NCBI GenBank assembly: GCA_013350335.1
Contig: CM023542.1
Span: forward strand, 6,434,025 to 6,498,024
Origin: Chimonanthus salicifolius
Taxonomy: Eukaryota; Streptophyta; Magnoliopsida; Laurales; Calycanthaceae
DNA: 64,000 nt
Direction: 5' to 3'
This document shows positions 12,001 to 22,136 of this stretch, in pieces. Each line of letters opens with the position of its first letter. The first letter of the stretch is position 1. The notes beneath the pieces were generated by a model that worked only from the letters and a program-made list of their open reading frames with translations, searched no databases and was not told where the DNA came from. The position numbers and the translations under genes were made by a program.

Positions 12001-15000
12001 CCTAATGGAGGGAAATTTTGCAATGTTTGCATTACATATTTTTGTAGCTCTAATTGGGGCAATATATAATGTCTCTTTTCATGAGAGAGAGGAGAGAGCG
12101 AAAATTGTAACAGACACGGCCGTCTCTTCTTTTTCGTTTTACCTTTGAGCATAGTGGATCTGTTTTGAACCCGTGGACATACCGAAAGGGACCACGTAAA
12201 ATCTCTGTGTCTTGAGTGTGTTTGATCTGTGGTTTATTTTTCCGTTCATTATTTTGTGCGCTTTTATTCATAACTTGGTGGAATCAGAGGAACAAAGTGT
12301 TACAAGATTCATAGACGGCTTGAGACTTCCCATAGTTTGATTGCTTTGAGCAAAATTGGGTTTTGTTAAGTGAATTTGATCCTAAGATTGGCGAATTCGA
12401 TCATAACTTCATTGAATTTTGATTCAAGCAATTTAATTTTAATTCTCTTGATGAAATTCACAAGGTGTCGATTTTTTCCATTGGGAGTTCTTACCTTATC
12501 CTATTTTTCCAGTGAAAAATTAGAGTGTTGGTTATCCAATTGAGATTCCAGTTGTCCCTAAGAGTGAGGTGAATTTCCAATTGGCAACTGGAGCCAAAGG
12601 GAGATCTGAGAAATTTCTTAAGATTTCCGGGAAATTGTCGAGTTTGGGTTCTCTCGGGTTTCTTGCAAATTTGAGTCAAATTGGATAATTTCTATTCTAT
12701 TTTATCTTGAAGGCCTACGTAGACATTAGACCTAATTCTAGCCTTCATTAACTTCCCATATGACTCAACCATAAGTTCCATGTGACCAAACATCCAATTC
12801 CGTAGATGGAGTAAATGAAGCCCAAAACATAAATTTACCATCTTTAGATTCTAATAATGGACCAAAAAGAGGTAGAATCCTTATGCACCCACCCATCTAG
12901 GCACGTAAGTCGCACAAAGAACAAATGATTCAAGAGTTATCGCAGTCCACTCATTCATATAAGTCAAAGCAATATACATATATGACCAATTTTTATTTGA
13001 GTCAAGTTGACCTACTTATGGTGAGTCTTTTTCACACTTTTGAACCATGATGATACCAGCTTCTAGAATAAGAAAATAACTTCTTCATGTAAAAGAAATG
13101 CTCAACAAGTATAAATAGAAAAGGTTAGATGAGCTCAAGCACCTTTTCTTTGCATAACTCAATGCACTTTCAAAGTTGGAGAGATCAAGTTGTCTTAAGA
13201 ATGGGGAGAAACAAATCCCCACCCACTTCTTTTACGTTGAAGCTTAATGTTCTTTTTGGGAGAAAAACAATACACATGTTGAGCACCATAACACTAAGAG
13301 TTAAGTATTTTCTTACATTATTATGTGTCCATGTACATCTCTCTCCATCAAGCAAGTTGGTTTGCTTGTACCTATAGGTTAGGTTGAAATTATCTCATAT
13401 TCTCAGAGTCTCCAGTCTCCACAATCATGTGGCCATCTCAAATTGAGTAACACACCTTTAGCAATTCTTCTGCCACTCTCATCTCATTACCAATGGTCTG
13501 TTCTCTTTCTTCAAAGTTGGATATTTCAACACAGTACGCATATTAGGAATCTTTGAGTGGGTATACTATCCTTGATCTTCTCCCATGGAGTTTCTTAAAA
13601 CCCCTACAATGATGAACATTGTCTTCACTGAGGCCATTCGACAATGAACTGTATTGTGTTGTCAGGTGATCTAAAAAGGAAGCCTTCAACGCTGCCAGAT
13701 ATGGTTGGATTTTGTGCCATTTTAAGATATTTTATTTATTCATCTATTTTAGATTTTGTGGCATGAAAAGGCCAGTGTTTCTTCAGTTTGGGGAAAGAAA
13801 CTGCATCTTTCCATCTTAGCTGCATGTTTCTATCAATTCTTGGAATTAGTTTATAACAAAACCTAAAACAATTCGTTTTATTGAAAGAAAAAAAAAAAAA
13901 CACAATAGTGCTTTCTTTCTAAGGTAGCATCGATGCATCATCCAATGAGTTTGGGTGAGCGTCAGGATCCTTTTCAAATATCCCAAAAACAAAAATGATG
14001 CTGTCACAGTTACATCCCTTCAATGTTTTCACCAGAAAACGACCTAAAACCAATTTACAGTGAACAAATAAAGAAACAATCAATAATCTTGCAAATGCTC
14101 TTTTTCCTAGTTAGTTTAAAAAAAAAACTTGACGCATCATTCTGATCAGTTTGCTACCCACACCGCAATTCTTTTCAAGGATCACAGAATCACAAAATGC
14201 TACTTTTGACGATATTGACATCTCATATTTTTTACAAGAAAGAGGCTAAAATCAAATAAGCTCCCAAACTAAATATGAATTATCATTTTAACCTCTCTGT
14301 TTGGATGCATGAAAAGGAAACATTTTTGGAAAACAACCAACTTTAACAAAATTTAAATTGGTATGATCGTTAAAAAGTGGCATTTTCCAAATGGGCATAA
14401 TTTCTTCCAGTAACTCACAAGGCAGGTGCTGACTTTGAGAGCTGCTTCTTTCACTTCGGGTTTTATAGTCAGTTGGTGCGAACCCACATTGATTTGAGGA
14501 GAATCCAAAGCCGACTTCGATCTATTATTTGGAGGCTTGAAAAGAGAAACGGAGTCCAAGAACCATGATCGGTGTCTATTCAGCTTGCTCACCTGCAAGG
14601 AGTGCGCGAGGAATCGTATGAGATAGGGAATCTTGAAAATTTAAGGAAATTAAAGTATTTCCTTGGAACATAACTATTTGTTGAACAGAAATGATTATTG
14701 AGACGTCTTAATATTTAGTTAACAAAAACGCTTACAGATAAAGAATATGTAGCACAGTTGAGCGAAAAAAAAAACTGCAGATTCGAACCAAATTGCCATT
14801 TCAAAAAAAGGAAAAAGAAAAGACAGAATGATTATTTTCCAAGAAAGGTTACTTTAAATTCCATGCATCCAAGTAGAAATCCTTGGGGTTTTAGGAGATT
14901 ACCAGAGGGAGTGGAACAGAAGTGGGTGGAAGAGGTGCGTTTTCAAGGTCGTCGAACAGGAGAACGAACGGATCCCACCAGAGAGATTCGTCGACAGAGG

Positions 15001-15019
15001 TTGTTGCAGAACTTGCCAT
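6057..15019 (-). CDS. NUP188: NUP188 nucleoporin homologue, first four exons (5' partial)
   Basis: NUP188 is a large scaffold nucleoporin of the inner ring of the nuclear pore complex. Four short exons join in frame. Exon 1 (14903-15019, ATG at 15019, 39 codons) begins MASSATTSVDESLWWDPF. Exon 2 (14419-14592, 58 codons) contains WFLDSVSLFKPP and HQLTIKPEVKEAALK. Exon 3 (9235-9330, 32 codons) begins CLDEVQSYLL. Exon 4 (6057-6126, 23 codons plus one base) contains VQYYIERQCLLKC. The order and motifs match my memory of the N-terminus of plant NUP188 (SLWWDPF, WF-FKPP, LDEVQSY, LLQYYIERQCLLKC). All junctions are GT-AG; introns 1-3 are about 0.3, 5.1 and 3.1 kb. The remaining exons of this roughly 1900-residue protein are not visible at 1-6056, so the gene either runs off the left edge or is truncated. 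Introns hold MITEs, LINE pieces and a gypsy relic. Exons are intact, so I favour a live gene. Confidence 0.88.
7071..7787. repeat. Two-copy tandem duplication, 360-bp unit, in NUP188 intron 3
   Basis: Copy one begins ACCCAACTAGCCCGCC near 7071 and copy two begins ACCCAACTAGACCGAC at 7431, an offset of exactly 360 bases. The copies stay closely alike across their length, ending in GAGGACGAAATTACCC. Copy two has lost about ten bases present near 7349. Identity is high enough to suggest a fairly recent duplication. Confidence 0.9.
7788..8345. repeat. Diverged tandem array, about 150-170-bp period
   Basis: Four loosely related units each carry an AAAAACATG(T/A)G block followed by a C-rich word and CCACAAA or similar (near 7793, 7938, 8094 and 8264). 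Phrases such as ATCAAATCAATCAAG and CAAATTTTGATCAC recur between them. The array follows the 360-bp duplication directly and lies in NUP188 intron 3. It is too diverged to define a clean monomer. Confidence 0.6.
8640..9090 (+). mobile_element. LINE remnant: end of zf-RVT region and start of RNase H
   Basis: Plus-strand translations in shifting frames give VPKERNSRTF (the WKERNxRxF motif) near 8830 and then HWIPLPDSRLKFNFDNSS near 9025. The second is the start of the RNase H domain in plant LINE ORF2 proteins, which usually reads W-PP--G-LK-NFDGS. Frames are broken and the element is truncated at both ends. It is antisense to NUP188, within its third intron. Confidence 0.65.
9708..10235. mobile_element. 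hAT-type MITE (528 bp) with perfect 8-bp target duplication
   Basis: The element starts CAATGTTATCCGAACCGG and ends CCGGTTTTAATTACATTG, so the ends are inverted repeats with a few mismatches. GTTTGGAC is repeated exactly on both sides (9700-9707 and 10236-10243). A related sequence in the opposite orientation occurs at the right edge of the window (63905-64000). It is non-coding and lies in NUP188 intron 2. Confidence 0.88.
10542..10550 (+). promoter_or_regulatory. TATA box of the 5' LTR
   Basis: TATAAATAG lies in the 5' LTR about 500 bp upstream of its end, in a typical plant TATA context preceded by C and followed by AGGGCC. It is the likely core promoter of this retrotransposon. Confidence 0.55.
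11180..11990 (+). pseudogene. Gypsy gag remnant
   Basis: An open stretch at 11211-11429 is rich in D, E and R and predicts a coiled coil (VREELHGHSDELRRMTSDL), as is common near the N-terminus of plant gypsy gag proteins. Downstream, in shifted frames, comes a retrotransposon-gag-like core: a DI-KFEG-like start, then FLDWVETVENIFDCIP near 11630, and lower down a PLEAAP segment near 11985. Multiple stops and frameshifts make it non-functional. Confidence 0.68.
12748..14418. other. Remainder of NUP188 intron 2
   Basis: No exon, structured repeat or recognisable transposon domain could be supported in this 1.7-kb stretch. It is moderately AT-rich with scattered short open frames lacking coding character. 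Confidence 0.4.
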
Positions 15020-16974
15020 CTTCTGGGAAGAGAGATGGATGGCTTTCGGACACTCTTGCCCCTGCTCTCGTTAAAGAGCCTGGAGAAAATGGAGCTCCCG
15101 CGCTTTTGAATTTTAGGGTTTTAGAAGAACTACCAGACGACCAATTTCTCCAGACGGAGACTTTGCACGACCTTTGTGTCTCGCCTTGTCATTCGCCGCG
15201 TGGCGTTCGTATAATTTTTTAAAAAATGTCTCCAGATGAGAATCGTTGGGAATTTAGAATTGTCAGCCTCCGGGATTGAGAGAATGGGGGTTTTAGTTTA
15301 GAGTGGTCATTCTACTCTTTTATAGATTAGAATTTTTTAATTTCTCATTTATTCACATGAGTTTTAGAAATTCGTTCACTTTCAATAAATCGGTGCATCA
15401 GTCCGATGTATCGATTCAGTGAACTGATTTTTTAAAGTTCACTGAAACTCATACGAATACATGGGATAAAATGAGAAATTTATTAAAATTTGTGTCTTCT
15501 AAACTAATTTTTCCGTGTTAGAATAGGCACACTTTGGATTACTGTCATAATTACATCCTTCCAATAAGTAGATTTTCATATAAATATATATATTTTTTAT
15601 TTTTCAATTAAACCATTTAATAATAATAAGAGATTGATGGACACACTCATTTATTTAAAAGAAAAACACCTTCTACCGTTCTATCTAATTTAAGATGACA
15701 AAAATCATCTCTTTGAATGATAATAATCTATTGCAATAAAATTTAATTAAATATTTTTATCATCTAAATCAATTAAAATAAGAAATACTCCTTTGTAAAA
15801 CATGGAGATGTTTCATCCCCACAGTAACATTATTTGTGCACTAGAATTGATTGTTGCTCTTAATTCAATGAAGTAGCATACTCTTTTTTTTTTATGAGTT
15901 TCTTGGATATCTATCAAGCAAATGTTAATCGTTAATTAAATAATGATTCGTTGCGATGTCTCATTGCAAATATCATCAATTGAATATATGGCTCAAATAA
16001 CATTTTGTAATCTCAAATTATAAAAGTTATGTTCATATGAAGCAGACGTTGAATTATAGACACGTATCCATATAAATCATAAATTAAATATAAATATATT
16101 TTTAAATAAAGTATTATTTTGATATATATCATTTTATATAATTCATATCCATTTCTGGATACGTAGACCATAAAGTAACGTGAAAATGACATTTATCACA
16201 TCTCATAATCATGATGTAACATCTTCTAATGACCCAAATCAATAAAATCCTTCAAGGCGTCGGCTTGTCCAACTAACTTAAAACTCCATTTGCGACTCCA
16301 CTCTGAGCCACAGACCAAGCACACTGATAGAGGTCATAGGCTCTAGGAAAAGTGCATGGTAAGGGCTCTAGGCCATTGGTGAAATTGGAAGAGCCCTAGA
16401 CGGCCGCCGATTTAGCCTTAAGCAAGGGTTGGCCCTGACATCCAACATGGCATTTTCCCATCTGGAAGGTGCATTGTTTTCATTTTACTCCCATCATAAT
16501 TATAAAGTTAATCACCCATTTTTCACCATATTTTCCTTTGTCCCTATCCTCCACATTTTAATTTATCCACCTTTTCTTCTTATATATCTGCTGTGACCTT
16601 TCATTTAGTTGACACCAAACGAAGAGTTAGAGGTCTCTCGTATTAAAACAAGAGACTTTCGTCTGAACATGAAAGAAGAAGACTGAAATTACGATAAACC
16701 CTTGCTTATTATTTTATATTATGATAATGCCATTCATAGAATCAAGAAGAACATCAGACAATGTTGCCCATCAGAACAGAACAAAGGAACATAAGGCACA
16801 GAGAGCAGAAAAAAGGAACAAACATAGGTAGGTAGGTAGTAGTCCAACTGGAAAAAAGCAAAATATAAACCATAAATGATGCGTTCATTGAACTGCTGGA
16901 GGTTCAACACTCTGTAGAGTGTTCTTCTACTTCCCATACTTTGCATTCTTCATAGGTCTCTTGACTGAAAACAT
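15020..16974. other. Intergenic region: NUP188 5' flank and beta-tubulin 3' flank
   Basis: The two minus-strand genes are separated by about 1.95 kb. The first 200 bases beyond 15019 are GC-richer and should hold the NUP188 5' UTR and promoter. I see no convincing TATA box, which is common for housekeeping genes. The stretch 15550-16240 is very AT-rich. Positions 16680-16974 are the probable 3' UTR of beta-tubulin. Confidence 0.5.
15318..15500. mobile_element. Probable foldback MITE
   Basis: The segment AATTTCTCATTTATTCACATG (split by one or two mismatches) followed by GAGTTT and GTTCAC on the left is mirrored on the right by GTTCACTGAAACTC and CATGGGATAAAATGAGAAATT. The arms are about 60 bp around a centre containing CGGTGCATCAGTCCGATG. 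I could not define exact ends or a target duplication. Confidence 0.55.
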
Positions 16975-19900
16975 TTAGTTCTCATAGTTGTCTTCTACTC
17001 CCTCTTCATACTCTTCCTCCTCATCATCCGCAGTGGCATCCTGGTACTGCTGGTATTCTGACACCAGGTCATTCATGTTGCTTTCTGCTTCTGTGAATTC
17101 CATCTCGTCCATTCCTTCCCCAGTGTACCAATGCAAGAAGGCCTTGCGTCGGAACATAGCAGTGAACTGTTCACTCACCCTGCGGAACATCTCTTGTATG
17201 GAGGTGGAGTTACCAATGAACGTAGATGCCATCTTCAGTCCTGTAGGGGGAATGTCGCATACACTTGACTTGACATTGTTGGGGATCCACTCCACAAAGT
17301 ATGATGAGTTTTTATTCTGAACATTGATCATCTGCTCATCAACCTCCTTTGTACTCATCTTGCCCCGAAACATTGCAGAGGCAGTGAGGTATCTCCCATG
17401 TCGAGGGTCAGCAGCACACATCATGTTCTTGGCATCCCACATTTGTTGGGTCAGCTCTGGGACAGTGAGGGAGACATACTGCTGGGAGCCGCGAGAGGTT
17501 AGTGGAGAAAAGCCAACCATGAAGAAGTGTAGGCGAGGGAAAGGGATGAGGTTCACAGCCAGCTTCCTGAGGTCTGAATTCAGCTGACCAGGAAACCTAA
17601 GGCAACAAGTCACCCCACTCATAGTAGCTGATATAAGATGGTTCAGGTCTCCAACTGTACCAACAAATTGAAATGAAACCACCTTTTAAAACCACACATT
17701 AGCATAAATAACACCTCTCTCTCTCTCTCTCTCTCTCTTCAGTTAGGGATCACAAAATGCACCTTGCTGGCATGAATGGTAACCAAACAGCATAAAGGAT
17801 ATGAGCATATTTATTACAGCAGAGGATTTGGATGGAAAACCTTCTCTGATACATTGCTATCCATTCAGGGGGGATCCATATGCCCTCCTTAATCATAAAG
17901 TTAGTTTAAAATCCCATTGCTGAAATTTGCAATATATTCATCTCATGGTATCCAATACCATGTTTTAGCCTTGGGCAACAGTCTATTGAAGACAATGATC
18001 CTTGATTGAGGGATGGTTGGTCTTACCAACCAAGCAATGGAATATGGTTTCTTTAGTACCATGTAAGATTAATAAAATATTGCAATGATACTTACAGCTT
18101 GGAGTGCTGAGCTTAAGAGTTCTGAAGCAGATGTCATAGAGTGCCTCATTGTCTAGGACCATGCATTCATCTGCATTCTCCACTAGTTGGTGCACTGAGA
18201 GTGTGGCATTGTAGGGTTCAACAACTGTGTCTGAGACTTTTGGAGACGGGAAAACTGAGAATGTAAGCATCATCCTATCTGGGTACTCTTCCCTCATCTT
18301 TGATATCAATAGTGTTCCCATGCCAGATCCTGTCCCTCCTCCAAGTGAGTGGCAGACTTGAAAACCTGATGACATCCAAAGCATCATGTAAACATTGAAC
18401 TCCCCCCTCCACAACCCCCACTAATGAAAGAAAAGAAGGAAGAAGAAGGTGTCCATGATGGCAATATATTTGGCTCTGAACCAGGATTCAGGATCCAAAT
18501 ATTAATGGATGCAAAATTTGGAGTCATACACTTCTATTTTGGGTCAATCCTAAGAGTGACCAATTATCAGGGTTCCATTTACATCCCTACTCATGTGCCT
18601 GTCCTGAATTTATTTTGGAAACAGGCAATGGGCTAAATTAAGTTTCTTCACAAAAGGCTAAACTAGGAACGTGCAACCCAGTTAGATCTGGATATGGATC
18701 CTAGGACTGAAACCTGAAGCAGACTCAAACCTTGACCCATTTAAATATATAACGGTTGGCCAGGCATGGTATCCAGGTAGTGTGAAAGAGAATCTGATGA
18801 TGGCTGGAAAGGTACCCTCAGCCTGGGCATGTATTCAGGTTTGCCAAGACCACATCCCCAATTCAAGACAGGAGTTTGTAATGTGACAGGTCCATATTCT
18901 AGCACTTGGAATGTTGAGCTTGATAGGCATGCATAGAATTCAAGCTCGAGTGCAGATAAAAGCCAGGTTCAGAATCCACACTTAAACTAGTTGAATGTGC
19001 CCTTGATTCTTGATTCTTTCTCCTCCTCCTCCTTTGTTTGGATTTGGACCTTGGCATTCAAATCCAAGCTTGGACTTCTTACAGAAATAACTTAGATCTG
19101 GATCCCAATCGATGGCAAAATTTCCCCAAATTCCAGTATCTACTTTTCAGTTTCATAATTCCTTCAAAATTTAACATAGATGGTGATATACACATAGATT
19201 ACAAATAATAGTTGGTAGGAGATGCAGAAAAGGGGGCTTATTGCTCAACTTAGAGCATGGAATATGCAAGTTGAACAGCTATTGCATATAAGAAGACCCC
19301 ATCACACAAGAGATTGGTCATATACTTCGCAAGAACTCCCTGATTAGGGAGATAAGCCATTAATTTTTCAACTAGGCTACACATGGTTGAGTGGGATAGG
19401 TAGACAATGATACAATGGGTGGGTACACAAAATCTCACCCCATAACCTCATTATTTTGGACCTTGGAAATTTTTATAGATATAAGCCATTACTTTTCCTG
19501 CCCCATCTTATGAAGCTACAGCAATTAGATGGGGAGCTTCCCCTATATCCTCTTATCCAAAGATTCCTCTATGCATTCCACTCAATCAGTAGATAGGACC
19601 CATGTCGGATAGCCAGCATCCCTAGAGGAAATGACTAATAGATCCTTCCTAGAGTAGCTTTATGCTTTGCCTTCACCTAAAAATAAACAGTAACACTATA
19701 TGTCAATTTGTTTTCTATACCAATCTGTTTGGCAGGGGAGAGTGTCATGACATAATGAAATTGTGCAGTCATAATCATAATTGCAAGATATTTTTTGTAT
19801 ATCTAAATGAGTTTTATAGTTCAATGGCTCAAGATTATCAACCATGTTCACATATTCGGCTTTGCATTAGGATATTAGCAAACCTAACCTAACAACAAAT

Positions 19901-22011
19901 TAGTTTAAGAATAGAAAAAGGAATGCTGCTATATTCACTCTCGTAAATATTACCAAAGCCATAAATTGGGATTATAGAAGTCATGAGCTACGTCTCTTAG
20001 AATAAAAAATTAGATACTTCAAATTTTCAGGGGAGAAAAGGCAGTAAGGAAGATTCTTATGTGCACTTTGGGAATACAGATGATAGGGTCATTAGAAGGA
20101 TTTCATTTTTCTTTTTTCAAGGTAAGCAGACTAGACTGCCAAGGAAAAATTGTAAACAGTTCACATTAATTGTAGACAAATCGTATTGTAACTAACTCCT
20201 CCAATAAAAAAGTTGACTGAGCTAGTAGACTCAAAATCCTTGAAGATGCCAAAGAGAATATGGTTTCAAGATGTAATAAATGGCAAAAAACCCAAAGTTA
20301 TCAGCATATGCATCTTGAAATTATTACATTCTTGCAAAAGCATATTACAGATCAAGCAGGAAAACGCCAAATGACAATCAAATTTCCATGGCTGCACCCA
20401 TGAGCCATCATATGCTTCCAGTTGAGACATAAAGGGATGTAACTGTAAAGACCAATAATAGGGTGAAGAGGGGTGAAGCCATAAAGGGCATACTAGGGCA
20501 ATGTGCTTAGCCATTGAAAAAGAAAACCAATGAGTCCTCCAATTTAGATCACAAGTTCACAACCAGTCAACCACAGATAGCTTAATAAAAAATAGTAATA
20601 AATGCCTTACCCTGATACTGACACTCGTAAAAATTTGATACATTTACCTCAGAACCACAAAAAAAAAAAAAATGGTGATAATATGGAATACCATTTCCAA
20701 GATAAAAAAAAAAGGTAAGACAAAACAATGGCTAGCTGCACCAACAACCAAGAGCAACAGGCCAATCGACCAACAAAAACAGAGCCTCCAGAAGTATAGA
20801 AATCCAGATAAGTGACAAATAAAGGTCTCAGGAAGAGGCACTAACAAATGCAAAACCACCTTAAGACTTGTGGTAAAGTCAAATTCCATGCAAATAAGGG
20901 TATAGTTGAAGCATTGACGGTCAATAAGTGAGCACGAGTTAGGACTCAAGTGCTGCATGATGGGTATACTTTTCTTTGTGGACTCTCCGCCCTCTCCCTG
21001 ATTAAACAAATATTAGCACAGTAGGATGGTGTGAAATCAATGAAAATGACAAGCTAGAGTAATGAAACCAGGTGCATCAAAATGCAAATAATTTTGGGGA
21101 AATTTTCAGGACGAAATACACTCTGGATCTGGATACGGAAGCATTACTTCCACCTAGATTTAGTCTTTCAATAATATATATTTTATTCACGAATATTCTA
21201 AGCTAATAAATTTAACCCAGTACAGATTTGTCAACTCTAACACAGTATTCTATCTACTAATTATATATCAGCCTGCAAACTTAAAGTAAAGATTACAAGA
21301 TAAAAATTAAAGATCACTACAGTTTTACAAGATCTCAATGCTTCGCTTCAAGATCTTCTAAAATATGACTTACAGATCTCATCATTTCTATCAACATCTC
21401 AGTAACCGTGGATCTTACATTTTCATCACAACTGAGGATCTAATGGAATTCATCTCGATAGATCCCCCCAAAAGCACATGTTAAGATGAAATCCAATAAA
21501 ATCCCCAATTTGTCCAGAATCCAAACAAAAAAGCCACAGATCAGATGCTGAATTCCACTTTTTATCCACAGATCAAAATTAGAAACAAATGACATAGAGA
21601 TCAAGACAGATCTATACCTTGCAGACAATCACAGTTCTCTGCCTCCTTGCGCACAACATCAAGAACGGCATCGATCAGCTCAGCTCCTTCAGTGTAGTGT
21701 CCTTTAGCCCAGTTATTTCCAGCGCCAGACTGACCAAAAACGAAGTTGTCAGGTCGGAAGATCTGACCATAGGGTCCAGATCTGATGCTGTCCATTGTTC
21801 CAGGTTCAAGATCCATGAGAACGGCTCTTGGAACGAATCGACCTCCGGAAGCTTCGTTGTAATAGACATTGATCCGCTCCAGCTGGAGATCGGAGGTTCC
21901 TTTGTAGCGACCAGTGGGATCGATGCCGTGCTCGTCACAGATCACTTCCCAGAACTTGGCACCGATCTGATTTCCACATTGGCCACCTTGGACGTGAAGG
22001 ATCTCTCTCAT
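16975..22011 (-). CDS. TUBB: Beta-tubulin (447 aa, three exons)
   Basis: The product is the beta subunit of the alpha/beta-tubulin dimer that polymerises into microtubules and binds exchangeable GTP. Exon 1 is 21618-22011 (394 bp), exon 2 18096-18365 (270 bp) and exon 3 16975-17654 (680 bp, stop TAA at 16975-16977). These are the conserved exon sizes and intron positions of plant beta-tubulin genes. The protein starts [21 protein letters not shown] is the N-terminal tag used for co-translational tubulin mRNA autoregulation in animals. The tubulin GTP-binding signature GGGTGSGMG spans the start of exon 2. It ends in an acidic tail ([17 protein letters not shown]) that binds microtubule-associated proteins. 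Intron 1 is 3252 bp, unusually long, with nothing identified in it; intron 2 is 441 bp. [14 protein letters not shown] differs from the usual RALTVPEL by two residues. No stops or frameshifts; I judge it functional. The isotype cannot be assigned. Confidence 0.98.
17711..17739. repeat. (CT)n microsatellite in beta-tubulin intron 2
   Basis: A run of about 13 CT units lies 57 bp from the exon 3 acceptor. On the transcribed strand this reads as GA repeats, upstream of the polypyrimidine tract. Confidence 0.9.
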
Positions 22012-22128
22012 CTCCGATCTCAGATCTCCTCTCCTCTGCTAGGGTTAGAATTGTGGGAAAAAGGAATAGAAAGATAATAAAGGTGAGAGGGAAAGGAGAT
22101 CAAGTGACTAGCGAGGTAGATGAGTGAG

Positions 22129-22136
22129 TATTTATA
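22129..22136 (-). promoter_or_regulatory. TATA box of the beta-tubulin gene
   Basis: On the minus strand the sequence reads CTTATAAATACTC, containing TATAAATA. It lies 118 bp upstream of the ATG, which leaves room for a transcription start near 22100 and a 5' UTR of roughly 90 bases. Confidence 0.7.

Larger units (their letters stand above)
10244..12747 (+). mobile_element. Internally deleted gypsy-type LTR retrotransposon
   Basis: Two related LTR segments bracket a short gag remnant. The 5' LTR ends CTAGCCTTCA at 11049; its start is not certain but lies after 10243. The 3' LTR segment (about 12335-12747) ends with the same CTAGCCTTCA. Between them the two share long blocks such as TTGCTTTGAGCAAAA, GGGAAATTGTCGAGTT and GGTTCTCTCGGGTTTCTTG. 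The LTRs are well diverged, so the insertion is old, and no pol region remains. The sequence after the 5' LTR (TTGGAATCTGATCT) weakly resembles an initiator-Met primer-binding site. It sits antisense within NUP188 intron 2. Confidence 0.78.

Noticed and set aside
14758..15222. Open frame of 154 codons on the plus strand
   Set aside because: It is antisense to NUP188 exon 1 and its 5' flank. The minus strand has the splice sites and the recognisable protein.
16988..17587. Two plus-strand open frames of 110 and 87 codons
   Set aside because: They are shadows of beta-tubulin exon 3.
21619..22077. Open frame of 152 codons on the plus strand
   Set aside because: It is the complement of beta-tubulin exon 1, kept open by the codon bias of that exon.
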